Of a DNA stretch of 64,000 bases, positions 1-9,614 are shown in pieces. Source of the DNA: Exiguobacterium profundum (GTDB lineage Bacteria > Bacillota > Bacilli > Exiguobacteriales > Exiguobacteriaceae); contig NZ_MRSV01000001.1 of the NCBI RefSeq assembly GCF_001909285.1, forward strand, positions 1,599,680 through 1,663,679, given 5' to 3'. The notes beneath the pieces are model-generated. The model had not been told where the DNA came from, did no database searches, and worked only from the letters and a program-made list of their open reading frames with translations. Made by a program: the position numbers and the translations under genes. Positions within the stretch are counted from its first letter, which is position 1. Every line of letters starts with the position of its first letter.

Positions 1-938
1 AGGCACTCACGGATGTGTTGCGTCTCGCAAAAGGAATGACATATAAAAATGCTGCAGCGGGTCTCAACCTTGGGGGCGGGAAGGCCGTCATCATCGGAAA
101 TGCGAAGACAGATAAATCAGAGGCGCTCTTCCGTGCATTCGGACGATATGTTCAATCTCTTAGTGGTCGTTACATCACGGCTGAAGATGTAAATACAACA
201 GTTGCCGACATGGACTTCATTCACATGGAAACGGATTACGTCACGGGCGTCAGTCCTGCATTCGGTTCAAGTGGTAACCCTTCACCGGTCACGGCATATG
301 GTGTGTATCGTGGAATGAAAGCTGCTGCGAAATGGAAATTCGGGACTGAGTCGCTCGCAGGGAAAACCGTCGCTGTTCAAGGTGTTGGAAACGTTGCCTA
401 CAACTTGTGCCGTCACCTCCACGAAGAGGGTGCTCATTTGATTGTGACCGACATTAATGAGGAAGCACTCAAACGTGCAGAAGCAGACTTTGGTGCGACG
501 GTCGTCAAACCAGATGAGATTTATGCGGTCGAATGTGATATTTTTGCACCATGTGCTCTCGGTGCCGTCATCAACGACAAAACGATTCCGCAATTGAAAG
601 CACAAATCGTCGCAGGCGCTGCCAATAACCAATTAGCAGAAGATCGTCACGGAGACGTGCTCGACGAGAACGGAATCCTTTATGCACCAGACTTCGTCAT
701 CAATGCAGGTGGTGTCATCAACGTCGCGGACGAACTTGAAGGCTACAACCGTGAACGGGCAATGAAGAAAGTCGAACTCATTTATGACAACATGATGCGC
801 GTCTTTGAGATCGCAGAACGTGATGGTGTACCAACGCATGTAGCGGCCGATAAGATGGCGGAAGAGCGGATTCACATGATGTCGCGTTCACGCAGCCAGT
901 TCCTTAAAGTTGAAAAAAGCATTCTAGGGAGACGCTAA
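1..938 (+). CDS. bcd: Leucine dehydrogenase, 5' end outside window
   Basis: NAD-dependent oxidative deamination of leucine, valine and isoleucine to 2-oxo acids, the first step feeding the Bkd complex encoded downstream. The reading frame is open from the window edge (codons start at base 3), so about 50-55 N-terminal residues of a roughly 365-aa enzyme are missing. Visible are the glycine-rich substrate/catalytic segment with GGGKAV, and a Rossmann fold with [10 protein letters not shown] for NAD. The GTG at 15 is not the start. It ends one base before buk. B. subtilis has the same order (bcd-buk-lpdV-bkd). Identification is strong; the upstream ptb gene, if present, lies outside. Confidence 0.93.
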   Translation, partial: ALTDVLRLAKGMTYKNAAAGLNLGGGKAVIIGNAKTDKSEALFRAFGRYVQSLSGRYITAEDVNTTVADMDFIHMETDYVTGVSPAFGSSGNPSPVTAYGVYRGMKAAAKWKFGTESLAGKTVAVQGVGNVAYNLCRHLHEEGAHLIVTDINEEALKRAEADFGATVVKPDEIYAVECDIFAPCALGAVINDKTIPQLKAQIVAGAANNQLAEDRHGDVLDENGILYAPDFVINAGGVINVADELEGYNRERAMKKVELIYDNMMRVFEIAERDGVPTHVAADKMAEERIHMMSRSRSQFLKVEKSILGRR

Positions 939-939
939 G

Positions 940-2031
940 ATGACAAAACGGCTAATTCTTGCAATCAACCCAGGGTCGACCTCGACGAAAGTTGGATTGT
1001 TTGATGGGAAGGAAGAAGTGATGACACGTACGGTCCGACATTCAATCGATGTGACGGGTCTCACACTTCCAGAGCAGTTGCCTCATCGTGAGCAAGAAGT
1101 ACGCGCCTTGTTAGAAGAGACGGGCATCGCGGTCAATGATTTGACCGCGATCGTCGGTCGTGGTGGCTTGCTTGCACCGATGACGTCTGGAACGTATACG
1201 GTCAATGAACTCATGCGTGAAGATTTGACGAGCGGACGTTTTGGGATGCATGCATCGAATCTTGGTGGTCTGATCGCTTCGAAAATCGGGGGAGCTGAAG
1301 GGATTCCTAGTTTCATTGTGGATCCGGTCGTCGTCGATGAGATGGGCGAATTGGCCCGAAAGACAGGCATGCCGGAAATCAATCGTCGTAGCATTTTCCA
1401 TGCCCTCAATCAAAAGGCTGTCGCGAAACGATTCGCGGCCGAAAATGGAAGCGATTACAATGAGTTGAATCTTATCGTTGCGCATCTTGGTGGAGGAATC
1501 ACGGTCGGTGCCCATACGGCAGGTCGAGTCATCGACGTGAATAATGGTCTCGACGGAGATGGACCGCTCGCGCCGGAGCGTGCTGGCTCGATTCCTGTTG
1601 GACAGGTAGTAGAACTATGTTATAGTACCAGGTATAAAGAATCGGAAATGAAAAAGAAAATTGTAGGTCAAGGTGGTCTGTTTGCTCATCTCGGTACATT
1701 CGATGCCATTGAAATCGAGCAACGGGTTGAATCAGGTGATGACGAGGCGAGACTGTTGTATGAGACGATGGCTTATCGTGTCGCTCAAGAGATTTCAAAA
1801 CACGGCGCGACATTATGTGGTCGTGTGGATGCCATCTTACTGACGGGCGGAATCGCATATTCCGAGTGGCTGACTGAAAAAATCAAGGAGCGTGTCACTT
1901 ATCTCGCGCCGGTACACGTGTATCCGGGTGAAGATGAGCTTAAAGCGTTGGCTGAAGGTGCACTTCGCGTCATCGAGAACGAAGAGACCGCACGAGTTTA
2001 TGAGGGGGATACACATGGCACGAGAATTTGA
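940..2031 (+). CDS. buk: Butyrate kinase
   Basis: Acetokinase-family enzyme converting butyryl- or branched acyl-phosphate plus ADP to the acid plus ATP, the last step of branched-chain amino acid catabolism. The 363-aa length is typical. The N-terminus carries the phosphate-binding NPGSTSTK, followed by VAHLGGGITVG and LLTGGIAYS, which are ASKHA nucleotide-binding segments. The ATG at 940 lies 8 bp after AGGGAGA. The stop at 2029-2031 overlaps the start of lpdV, indicating coupling within the bkd operon. Confidence 0.95.
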   Translation: MTKRLILAINPGSTSTKVGLFDGKEEVMTRTVRHSIDVTGLTLPEQLPHREQEVRALLEETGIAVNDLTAIVGRGGLLAPMTSGTYTVNELMREDLTSGRFGMHASNLGGLIASKIGGAEGIPSFIVDPVVVDEMGELARKTGMPEINRRSIFHALNQKAVAKRFAAENGSDYNELNLIVAHLGGGITVGAHTAGRVIDVNNGLDGDGPLAPERAGSIPVGQVVELCYSTRYKESEMKKKIVGQGGLFAHLGTFDAIEIEQRVESGDDEARLLYETMAYRVAQEISKHGATLCGRVDAILLTGGIAYSEWLTEKIKERVTYLAPVHVYPGEDELKALAEGALRVIENEETARVYEGDTHGTRI

Positions 2032-3424
2032 TGTTGTCGTCATCGGTGGAGGACCAGGAGGATATGTGGCTGCAATCAAGGCGGCCCAGGCAGGAAAATC
2101 TGTCGCAATCGTCGAGGCGAGAAAGTTAGGTGGCACCTGCTTACATAGAGGATGCATCCCGACGAAGGCGCTTTTAAAAGCTGCACATGTTTATCAAACA
2201 GCGAAGCAAAGTGCGACATATGGCGTTGAGACGGGAGATGTGACGTTCAATATGGAACGCGCTCAAACGTATAAGCGTGATCTTGTGGCTGGACTAGAAA
2301 AGGGAATCGAACATTTGATGAAACAAGGGAAAATCGAAGTGTTCCGCGGAAAGGCCTCTATTCTTGGACCAAGTATCTTCTCACCACAACCAGGGACTGT
2401 ATCCGTTGAGGATGAAAGCGGTGAATCAGAACTGATTTTGCCGAATCAACTGATTATCGCAACAGGGTCGATTCCTCGTGAACTTCCTGGATTGCCGTTC
2501 GATCACAAACGGATTTTGAATTCGGACGACCTCCTCAATTTTGAAACGCTACCTGAATCGATTGCGATTGTCGGTGGAGGGGTCATTGGAGTCGAATGGG
2601 CGTCCATGCTCGTCGACCTTGATGTGAACGTGACATTGATCGAAGTAGGCGATCGATTACTCCCACTCGAGGACAAGGCGGTCTCGCGTGAAGTGGAGCG
2701 TCTTTTGAAAAAGCGCGGAGTCCGCATGAAGAAGAGCGTGACGGTCGACGCTGAACGTACATCGATTCACGACGATGCGGTGGAGCTCGCTGTAGGTGAG
2801 GAGATGTTGAGCGTGGACTGTGTCCTCGTCTCAGTGGGGCGTGTCGCCAATACGGAAGACTTAGGTCTTCAAAACACGTCAATCGTCGTAGAGAACGGTA
2901 TCATTCAAGTCGATAGCCAGTATCGGACGAAGGAACGTCATATCTTCGCAATTGGAGACTGTATCGGGAAGTTGCAACTCGCCCACGTCGCTTCTGCAGA
3001 AGGTGTGAAGGCAGTCGAGACGATTCTCGGTCTTGAGCCGACACCGCTCGATTACGCGCTCATTCCACGCTGTGTATACAGTGTCCCTGAAGTCGCTTCG
3101 GTCGGTTTGACAGAAGAAGCGGCAAAAGAGGCTGGACATGACGTCAAGACAGGAACGTACCGTTTCAATGGGCTCGGAAAAGCAAGAATTGAAGGGCAAG
3201 CCGACGGATTCGTCAAACTCGTCTCAGATCAAGAGACAGATGACCTTCTCGGTGTTCATATCGTCGGACCGAAAGCGACCGAACTCATCACAGAAGGTGG
3301 CCTCGCGCTCGTCTTAAATGCGACGGCTTGGGAGATGGGACAACTTGTACACCCGCATCCTGCACTGAGCGAAGCCTTCCAAGAAGCGGCTCTCGCCGTC
3401 GATGGATTACCGATTCACGCCTAA
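2015..3424 (+). CDS. lpdV: Dihydrolipoyl dehydrogenase, E3 of the branched-chain 2-oxo acid dehydrogenase complex
   Basis: FAD enzyme that reoxidises lipoyl groups on E2 with NAD. The start is the ATG at 2015, preceded by GAGGGGG; an open frame runs upstream to 1892 inside buk but has no ribosome site and does not match the family. The 469-aa protein opens with the FAD motif GGGPGGYVAA, has the redox disulfide in GGTCLHRGCIPTKAL, an NAD motif IVGGGVIGVEWAS, and ends with HPHPALSEAF, which holds the catalytic His-Glu pair. It overlaps buk by 17 bp and precedes bkdAA by 12 bp with AAGGAGGA. Confidence 0.95.
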   Translation: MAREFDVVVIGGGPGGYVAAIKAAQAGKSVAIVEARKLGGTCLHRGCIPTKALLKAAHVYQTAKQSATYGVETGDVTFNMERAQTYKRDLVAGLEKGIEHLMKQGKIEVFRGKASILGPSIFSPQPGTVSVEDESGESELILPNQLIIATGSIPRELPGLPFDHKRILNSDDLLNFETLPESIAIVGGGVIGVEWASMLVDLDVNVTLIEVGDRLLPLEDKAVSREVERLLKKRGVRMKKSVTVDAERTSIHDDAVELAVGEEMLSVDCVLVSVGRVANTEDLGLQNTSIVVENGIIQVDSQYRTKERHIFAIGDCIGKLQLAHVASAEGVKAVETILGLEPTPLDYALIPRCVYSVPEVASVGLTEEAAKEAGHDVKTGTYRFNGLGKARIEGQADGFVKLVSDQETDDLLGVHIVGPKATELITEGGLALVLNATAWEMGQLVHPHPALSEAFQEAALAVDGLPIHA

Positions 3425-3436
3425 GGAGGAACAAGG

Positions 3437-4444
3437 ATGGAACAAATGACTGTAAACTCATATGAAGAGCTTGGTTTAACAAAACAAGATTTATTGGCGA
3501 TGTACGAAACGATGGTTCGTGCACGTAAAATTGATGAACGGATGTGGAAGTTGAACCGCGCCGGGAAAATCCCATTCGTCGTCTCATGTCAAGGACAAGA
3601 AGCGGCGCAAGTTGGTGCGGCATTCGCCCTCGAGAAAGGGATTGATTATGTCCTACCTTACTATCGTGATGTGGCGGTCGTCCTTCACTTCGGTCAAACA
3701 TCAAGAGATTTAATGTTATCGGCATTCGCGAAAGCGGAAGATCCAAACTCAGGTGGTCGTCAGATGCCTGGTCACTTCGGCTCGAAAGAGCATCGTATCG
3801 TAACGGGTTCGTCTCCGGTCACGACACAAGTCCCACATGCAGTCGGAATTGCACTTGCGGCGAAGATGAAAAAGGAAGAGCTCGTTACATTCGTCTCGTT
3901 CGGGGAAGGGTCCTCTAACCAAGGAGATTTTCATGAAGGCGCAAACTTTGCAGGTGTCCATAAGTTGCCGGTCATCTTGTTCTGTGAGAACAACAAGTAT
4001 GCAATCTCGGTTCCACTTACAAAACAGTTGGCATGCGAGCGCGTGTCAGATCGAGCGAAAGGATATGGCATGCCAGGTGTGACAGTCGACGGGACAGACC
4101 CGATTGCTGTCTATGCGGTCGTGAAGGAAGCGCGTGAACGTGCACTTCGCGGAGAAGGACCGACGCTAATCGAAGCAGAAGTTGAACGTCTCGTGCCACA
4201 CTCATCAGATGATGATGACAAAGCATACCGTTCAGCAGAAGAATTGGCAGGGTTAAAAGAGCGGGATGGCATTCAATTGTTCCGTCAACGACTTGTGAAC
4301 GACGGAATCGCAACGGCGGATACACTTGCTGAAATCGATGCACAAATCGATGCTGAAGTGAATGAAGCGACGACATATGCGGACAAAGCACCGTATGCAT
4401 CGCCTGAATCTGCACTGGATTACGTCTATGAGGAGGAAAAATGA
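3437..4444 (+). CDS. bkdAA: Branched-chain 2-oxo acid dehydrogenase E1 alpha
   Basis: Thiamine diphosphate-dependent decarboxylase subunit that, with BkdAB, decarboxylates branched 2-oxo acids and passes the acyl group to BkdB. The 335-aa length is normal. The ThDP motif GEGSSNQGD followed by CENNKYAIS is intact. The ATG at 3437 follows AAGGAGGA. The stop TGA overlaps the bkdAB start (ATGA, 4441-4444), so the two E1 subunits are translationally coupled. Confidence 0.95.
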   Translation: MEQMTVNSYEELGLTKQDLLAMYETMVRARKIDERMWKLNRAGKIPFVVSCQGQEAAQVGAAFALEKGIDYVLPYYRDVAVVLHFGQTSRDLMLSAFAKAEDPNSGGRQMPGHFGSKEHRIVTGSSPVTTQVPHAVGIALAAKMKKEELVTFVSFGEGSSNQGDFHEGANFAGVHKLPVILFCENNKYAISVPLTKQLACERVSDRAKGYGMPGVTVDGTDPIAVYAVVKEARERALRGEGPTLIEAEVERLVPHSSDDDDKAYRSAEELAGLKERDGIQLFRQRLVNDGIATADTLAEIDAQIDAEVNEATTYADKAPYASPESALDYVYEEEK

Positions 4445-5421
4445 TGAAAACGTTTATCGAAGCGATCAATGAAGCGATTCATGAGGAAATGGAGCGCGAC
4501 GAAAACGTCTTCGTCGTCGGGGAAGACGTCGGCGTTCGTGGTGGTGTATTCCGTGCCACACAAGGGTTGATTGAAAAATATGGAGAGGATCGTGTCATCG
4601 ACGCACCGCTCGCTGAGAGTGCGATTGCCGGAGTCGGAGTCGGGGCTGCCATGTACGGCATGCGACCGATCGCAGAAATGCAATTCGCAGACTTTATCAT
4701 GCCAGCAGTGAACCAAATCGTTTCAGAAGCGGCAAAAATTCGATACCGTTCAAACAACGATTGGACATGTCCGATGGTCATCCGTGCTCCTTTCGGTGGG
4801 GGTATTCACGGGGCTCTCTATCACTCGCAATCAGTCGAGGCGATGTTCAGTTCGACGCCAGGTCTTAAAGTCGTCATTCCATCTGACCCTGTCGATGCGA
4901 AGGGATTGTTGAAAGCAGCAATCCGTTCGAACGACCCTGTTCTTTTCTTTGAACATAAGCGTGCCTATCGTCTTTTGAAGGCGGAATTGCCGACGGACGA
5001 ATACACGGTTGAAATCGGTAAGGCCGCTGTCAAACGGGAAGGTGACGATATCACGATCATCACGTACGGTCTTTGCGTGCATATGGCACAAGAGGCTGCG
5101 AAAACGCTCGAAGAAGAAGGAATCAGCACGCACATCCTTGATCTTCGTACCGTCTACCCGCTCGACCAAGAAGCGATCATCGAATCGGTCAAGAAGACTG
5201 GTAAAGTGCTACTCGTGACGGAGGACAACAAAGAAGGAAGCATCATCGGAGAAGTGGCGGCGATTATCGCGGAGAAGGCGCTCTTCGAACTCGATGCGCC
5301 GATTGAGCGTTTGGCTGGCCCCGATGTGCCGGCAATGCCGTATGCACCACCGATGGAAAAATTCTTTATCGTATCCCCAAAAAAAATTGCCGAGCGGGCG
5401 CGTCAGCTCGCGGCGTTTTAA
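4441..5421 (+). CDS. bkdAB: Branched-chain 2-oxo acid dehydrogenase E1 beta
   Basis: Beta subunit of the E1 heterotetramer; its C-terminal transketolase domain helps form the ThDP site and docks on E2. The 326-aa protein shows FVVGEDVGVRGGVFRAT near the N-terminus, then ADFIMPAVNQ, HSQSVEA, and the C-terminal domain with VTEDNKEGS. Starts are ATG-ATG at 4441 or 4444, both behind GAGGAGG inside bkdAA. It is followed by bkdB after 12 bp containing AAGGAGG. Confidence 0.95.
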   Translation: MMKTFIEAINEAIHEEMERDENVFVVGEDVGVRGGVFRATQGLIEKYGEDRVIDAPLAESAIAGVGVGAAMYGMRPIAEMQFADFIMPAVNQIVSEAAKIRYRSNNDWTCPMVIRAPFGGGIHGALYHSQSVEAMFSSTPGLKVVIPSDPVDAKGLLKAAIRSNDPVLFFEHKRAYRLLKAELPTDEYTVEIGKAAVKREGDDITIITYGLCVHMAQEAAKTLEEEGISTHILDLRTVYPLDQEAIIESVKKTGKVLLVTEDNKEGSIIGEVAAIIAEKALFELDAPIERLAGPDVPAMPYAPPMEKFFIVSPKKIAERARQLAAF

Positions 5422-5433
5422 GGAGGCATCTCC

Positions 5434-6753
5434 ATGGAACAAACGATTACTATGCCCCAACTTGGGGAGAGTGTGACAGAAGGAACAATCACGACCTATC
5501 TCGTCAAACCGGGAGACCGTGTGGAAGAATATGAACCACTCGCGGAAGTCATGACGGACAAAGTGACGGCAGAGATTCCTGCGACTAGCGCAGGAGTCGT
5601 CAAAGAGTTTCTCATTCCAGAAGGGGAGACCGTCAGCGTCGGGACACCGGTATTGACGATGGAAGTCGAGAGCGCGGAGGAAGCTGCAGTTGAGACGAAG
5701 ACAGAACCGATTGCAGAAACGGCACCTGCAGAATCCGTCTCTAAGCAAGCTGTCGCCACTGCACCGAAAAAACAAAGTGGAAACGGTCGATACTCTCCTG
5801 CCGTCATCCGACTCGCCAATGAGAACGATATCGATTTGAATGAACTGAGCGGAAGCGGTCTAGGCGGTCGGATCACGCGGAAAGATATTCTTCGTTACTT
5901 ATCAGAAGGACGTCCGACATCGACTTCTGAGAAAGCGACACAAGCGCCTGTCCAAGAGACGATGGTACAGACGAAGTTGGACGTTCCGACTGAGGCACCA
6001 CGTCCTGTCGTTGAACCGTCACAACCGATCGCATCATCCTCGACTTCATCTGGCCGTTATGAATCGATTCCGACAGCCGGGGTACGTCAAGCGATTGCGA
6101 ACAATATGGTCCGCTCGAAGCATGAGGCGCCACACGCATGGCTCATGATTGAAGTGGATGTGACGAACCTCGTCGAAGCCCGTGCAAAGTTGAAAGATGA
6201 GTTCATGAAACGGGAAGGCGTCAAATTGACGTTCATGCCATTCTTCATGAAGGCAGCCATCGAAGCATTGAAGAAGTATCCGATGATGAATTCGGAGTGG
6301 GCAGGAGATCACATCAAAGTTCACCAAGACATCCATCTCTCGGTAGCCGTCGCGGCAAACGACGCCCTATACGTTCCGGTCATTCGCCAAGCGGATGAGA
6401 AGAATATTAAAGGACTAGCCGTTTCCCTTCAAGACGTGGCAACGCGAGCGCGTGAGAACCGCTTGAAGGCTGAAGAGATGCGTGGTGGGACATTCACCAT
6501 CAACAACACGGGTGCGTTTGGTTCGATTCAATCGGCACCAATCTTGAATTACCCACAAGCGGCAATCCTATCGGTCGAGTCGATTGTGAAGCGTCCGGTC
6601 TGGATGAACGGGATGTTCGCGGCACGCGATATGGTCAACCTTTGTATGTCTGTCGACCATCGTGTCCTTGACGGTCTCGTCGCAGGTCAGTTCTTACAAG
6701 CGATCAAGCACTCACTCGAGTCGATTGACCCGAACACATATACCGTATATTGA
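5434..6753 (+). CDS. bkdB: Branched-chain 2-oxo acid dehydrogenase E2, lipoamide acyltransferase
   Basis: Core of the complex; it transfers the branched acyl group from lipoyllysine to CoA. In order: one lipoyl domain (about residues 1-80, lipoylated Lys 43 in MTDKVTAE), an Ala/Pro/Thr/Glu linker, an E3/E1-binding domain (about 118-156, RYSPAVIRLANEN), a second linker, and the catalytic domain with the active-site motif VDHRVLDG near the C-terminus. The 439-aa length fits single-lipoyl BkdB. It is the last gene of the operon, followed at once by a strong hairpin. Confidence 0.95.
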   Translation: MEQTITMPQLGESVTEGTITTYLVKPGDRVEEYEPLAEVMTDKVTAEIPATSAGVVKEFLIPEGETVSVGTPVLTMEVESAEEAAVETKTEPIAETAPAESVSKQAVATAPKKQSGNGRYSPAVIRLANENDIDLNELSGSGLGGRITRKDILRYLSEGRPTSTSEKATQAPVQETMVQTKLDVPTEAPRPVVEPSQPIASSSTSSGRYESIPTAGVRQAIANNMVRSKHEAPHAWLMIEVDVTNLVEARAKLKDEFMKREGVKLTFMPFFMKAAIEALKKYPMMNSEWAGDHIKVHQDIHLSVAVAANDALYVPVIRQADEKNIKGLAVSLQDVATRARENRLKAEEMRGGTFTINNTGAFGSIQSAPILNYPQAAILSVESIVKRPVWMNGMFAARDMVNLCMSVDHRVLDGLVAGQFLQAIKHSLESIDPNTYTVY

Positions 6754-6756
6754 TTA

Positions 6757-6794
6757 AAAAATGGAGGCGCCCCAGTGGGGTGCCTCCATTTCTT
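6757..6794. terminator. Bidirectional terminator between bkdB and a small membrane protein gene
   Basis: GGAGGCGCCCC and GGGGTGCCTCC pair around a 3-base loop, with A-rich sequence before and T-rich sequence after, so it can stop transcription from bkdB and from the convergent gene ending at 6793. Confidence 0.9.
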
Positions 6795-7032
6795 ATGAGT
6801 TATAGCCAAGGAATACCGTGAAGACGAAGCTTACGGCTGAGATCAGTAAGAGAAGGAACGAGAAAGACATGCCCATTGTGACGAGTCCTTTGGAGAGTCG
6901 TGGTTTGGATTTATATAGTGCGAACGCAAACATGAGACTGAATAGGCCGAGCGTCGTGAATAGTGTGAGTGGAATTGCTCGGTCGTAAAGAAATTGAAGT
7001 AGATCCAATGTAGAATCATCCTTTCTAATCAT
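6793..7032 (-). CDS. Small membrane protein, unknown
   Basis: 79 aa, no family recognised. Two hydrophobic segments (about residues 19-40 and 50-75) joined by a short basic loop (KSKPRLSKG) suggest an integral membrane protein with two helices. The ATG overlaps the TGA of the upstream membrane gene (ATGA at 7032-7029), so both are probably made from one message. It ends at the shared bkdB terminator. Confidence 0.6.
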   Translation of the reverse strand: MIRKDDSTLDLLQFLYDRAIPLTLFTTLGLFSLMFAFALYKSKPRLSKGLVTMGMSFSFLLLLISAVSFVFTVFLGYNS

Positions 7033-7403
7033 GCACCTTCGAATCGTCGTTGATGGACACGGTACGTCAATCTGCTGACTACGACGAACACGAGAAGGAA
7101 CATCCAGTATATAAAAATATAGTTTAATGAAAATGCAGAAACCCCATCATGTCTGACCGAAGAAATCCAAAGCAAAAGGAGTGAGGTAGGGAAATGAATC
7201 AATAGTACAAGATAGGGCATGAACTTCATGAATGATAAGGCGTTTGTCGACGGATTGCGCATGAGACACATGGCAATCAAACCAATCAGGACTTCGAGTC
7301 CACCAAGCGTGAAATAGGCGAGTGAATCAGAAAGACTGGTCTCTAGAATCGGTAAGGCAAGCGTTGCAAGACCAAGACTCCCAATCATTATTAAAGCAAA
7401 CAA
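7029..7403 (-). CDS. Membrane protein, unknown; TTG start
   Basis: The start chosen is TTG at 7403, because GGAGGTGA sits 7 bases ahead. The longer frame to 7493 begins inside the spo0M terminator and has no ribosome site. The resulting 124-aa protein has about four hydrophobic segments with a basic C-terminal tail (YRVHQRRFEGA), consistent with a small polytopic membrane protein. I do not recognise a family. It is coupled to the 79-aa membrane gene downstream. Confidence 0.6.
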   Translation of the reverse strand: MFALIMIGSLGLATLALPILETSLSDSLAYFTLGGLEVLIGLIAMCLMRNPSTNALSFMKFMPYLVLLIHFPTSLLLLWISSVRHDGVSAFSLNYIFIYWMFLLVFVVVSRLTYRVHQRRFEGA

Positions 7404-7480
7404 GATGTAGTCACCTCCAGAAAAGGGTTTATTCCATATGTTCATTGTAAAAAAATGGATGATTAAATTCAATACCTCAG

Positions 7481-7511
7481 AAAAACACGCCATTCATAGA
7501 AATGGCGTGTT
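7481..7511 (-). terminator. Terminator of spo0M
   Basis: Perfect 11-bp stem (AACACGCCATT with AATGGCGTGTT), 6-base loop, and five T on the minus strand. It lies just after the spo0M stop at 7522. Confidence 0.88.
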
Positions 7512-7521
7512 GGTGATTTCC

Positions 7522-8295
7522 TTAAATCGATTGTTCAATCATCGATTCGATGTCGCGACGAACTTCAGCTACTGATAAACGTGCGGCGTCATAGCGTACA
7601 CGATGAGTCGACTCGTCCGTTCCCGTCAAGTCAGCAAAGAGACTTCCGAGGTCGTGGACACTGCGGTCGACTTGAATGAGCAATTCGATGGCATCCTCGT
7701 CTTGTAGAATCACAACTTCTACCTCGTCTAACTGGCGACCGAATCGCGAACCGTTCGCTGAATACTCGAGTTCTTGGGCAATCGGAAGACGTCCCGAACG
7801 ATGACGTGCCGGGAGCATCTCCGTGTCGGCTTTCTTCAAACGGAATCCGAGCTCGTCCATCGCATCTAATATGACTTGTTGAACTGCATTCGGTTGTACG
7901 GTGATCGCATCTTCATCTTTTGGATCGACAGCTTGGGCGATATCAAGGCCCGTTTCAATCCATGATTTCGATTGGCTCACAGAGAGTGGCGTATTGAACG
8001 GGACGTTGACTGTGAACGGAATTTCTTTCACTTCTCCGGGACCAATCATAAACGGTGCTTCATTCAATAAGATTTTTTCAATCTTTATCGTCGAGTATGT
8101 CGACTTATCGTTCACCTCATGTTTATACAACGTATTGAAGAAGAGATAGATACTGTCGACGGATTGTTCGACCGAACCACCTTCGATATGGACGACTCCA
8201 GTGAGTTCTCCACCGGGTGAACAGTGGCTCTCATTCAAGCGTGTGTCGACTTTTGCGGCACCGATTCCGATTGATGATAAAATCTTTTTAAACAT
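7522..8295 (-). CDS. spo0M: Spo0M family protein, arrestin-like
   Basis: Sporulation-control protein family with an arrestin-like beta fold, cytoplasmic. In B. subtilis it affects Spo0A-dependent sporulation and cell-envelope or cytoskeletal traits. 257 aa, as usual; the N-terminal MFKKILSSIGIGAAKVDT and the following NESHCSPGGELTG are typical. SD GGAGG precedes the ATG at 8295. Its retention is odd because nearby loci have lost sporulation genes; a role outside sporulation is likely. An ECF-sigma-type promoter lies upstream (8340-8368). Confidence 0.88.
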   Translation of the reverse strand: MFKKILSSIGIGAAKVDTRLNESHCSPGGELTGVVHIEGGSVEQSVDSIYLFFNTLYKHEVNDKSTYSTIKIEKILLNEAPFMIGPGEVKEIPFTVNVPFNTPLSVSQSKSWIETGLDIAQAVDPKDEDAITVQPNAVQQVILDAMDELGFRLKKADTEMLPARHRSGRLPIAQELEYSANGSRFGRQLDEVEVVILQDEDAIELLIQVDRSVHDLGSLFADLTGTDESTHRVRYDAARLSVAEVRRDIESMIEQSI

Positions 8296-8339
8296 ATGTG
8301 TATCCTCCTTTGACGTAACGTCGTCTTCGTGTAATAGTA

Positions 8340-8368
8340 TGTACGGACAGGTGAAACGATATGTTTCA
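8340..8368 (-). promoter_or_regulatory. ECF sigma (SigW-like) promoter of spo0M
   Basis: On the minus strand, TGAAAC, 17 bp, CGTACA. TGAAAC with CGTA at this spacing is the SigW-type signature, and B. subtilis spo0M is reported to be SigW-dependent (recalled). The -35 element is also half of an inverted repeat (TGAAAC, 5 bp, GTTTCA). Confidence 0.6.
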
Positions 8369-8394
8369 AAATTTCTAAAAAAGGATTGAATCCA

Positions 8395-9579
8395 TTGGAA
8401 TATAAAGCGTTACAAGAGCGTCTCGCAGACGTCTTACAATCAAATCATCTCGTGTCGGCGACCATCAGTCAACCCCGTCAAAAATCTAGCGATCTCAGAC
8501 GGGTCAAATTGAAACCGGTCATGTTACGAAATGCGTATCATATCCAGTTCGAGTATCAGTATGAGCGGGTGATGAACCATAAAAACTTGACACCAGATGA
8601 GGCCGTCACAGAAGTGAATGAGCTTCTCGAAACATTCCGACAAGGACAGTTTCAGTTAAAAGATTCCGACCTCCAGTTCCAATTATCGAAAAAGTTCAAA
8701 GTGACATTGAAAGAAAAGCGGACGGCTCAAAAAGAAGTTCAACTGAGCCACAATCGGGAAAAACAGTATGTGCTTCCACTCGACGAGCCAGTTCCGTTTC
8801 TCATTCGACTCGGCATTCAGTCAACGGACGGAAAAGTGAAGCGTCAAAAGTACGACAAGTTCAAACAGATCAATCGTTTCCTCGAGTTCATTGAGGATTC
8901 ACTGAAATACTTGCCGGCAGACCGTACCGTTCGAATCTTGGATTTCGGGTCAGGGAAGTCGTATTTGACGTTCGCGCTCTATCATTTCCTTCATGAGATG
9001 AAAGGATATGACGTCCATATCACAGGGCTCGATTTGAAGAAAGAGGTCATTGAAGAGTGTGCATCGATTGCGAAAGACTTAGGATATGAACGGCTCGAAT
9101 TTTTAGTCGGAGACATTAATGAATATGAAGGGGAAACAGCTGTTGATATGGTCGTGACCCTTCATGCATGTGATGTGGCGACAGACATGGCGTTGGCACG
9201 TGCCGTCCGCTGGGGCGCGAAAGTCATCTTGAGCGTTCCGTGTTGTCAAAAGGAATTGAATCGTCAAATTCAAGCGTCGAATTTAGACGTGATGCTCCAA
9301 CATGGCTTGATCAAAGAACGGTTCGCCTCACTCGCGACCGATTCCATTCGGGCTGAACTGCTTGGACTTGTCGGGTATGATGTCCAGCTGCTCGAATTCA
9401 TCGACCTCGAGCATACGCCGAAAAATATCATGATTCGTGCCTACTTGACGAACCGTCAGGCGAGCGCAGAGACGAAGGCACGTTACCTTGCTTTCAAACA
9501 GATGTTAGGGGCAGACCCGTTCTTAGAACGTGAATTGAGCGATAGACTTGTCCTCGAGGTAGAACAAGACGTAAAATAA
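8395..9579 (+). CDS. SAM-dependent methyltransferase, Methyltransf_32-like
   Basis: Class I methyltransferase, substrate unknown. After an N-terminal region of about 130 residues come FLRLGIQ-like helices, the SAM motif [18 protein letters not shown] (around 180-200), a conserved [11 protein letters not shown], and [10 protein letters not shown] with paired cysteines, typical of the family related to TRMT13 and METTL25 proteins. An RNA substrate is possible but unproven. Two in-frame TTG codons exist: 8386 abuts the SD with no spacer, while 8395 is 9 bp after AAAGGA and is preferred (394 aa). Confidence 0.75.
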   Translation: MEYKALQERLADVLQSNHLVSATISQPRQKSSDLRRVKLKPVMLRNAYHIQFEYQYERVMNHKNLTPDEAVTEVNELLETFRQGQFQLKDSDLQFQLSKKFKVTLKEKRTAQKEVQLSHNREKQYVLPLDEPVPFLIRLGIQSTDGKVKRQKYDKFKQINRFLEFIEDSLKYLPADRTVRILDFGSGKSYLTFALYHFLHEMKGYDVHITGLDLKKEVIEECASIAKDLGYERLEFLVGDINEYEGETAVDMVVTLHACDVATDMALARAVRWGAKVILSVPCCQKELNRQIQASNLDVMLQHGLIKERFASLATDSIRAELLGLVGYDVQLLEFIDLEHTPKNIMIRAYLTNRQASAETKARYLAFKQMLGADPFLERELSDRLVLEVEQDVK

Positions 9580-9614
9580 GGGAGTACAGACGAAATGTCG
9601 AAAGGGGAAACAAC

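Noticed and set aside
282-875. Minus-strand open frames inside the leucine dehydrogenase gene
   Set aside because: Shadows: no ribosome sites, Cys- and His-rich composition of an antisense frame, and they sit fully within a conserved gene. The same applies to the other antisense frames in long genes.
1892-2014. N-terminal extension of lpdV to 1892
   Set aside because: It lies inside buk, has no ribosome site, and does not match dihydrolipoyl dehydrogenases, which begin at the FAD motif after ATG 2015.
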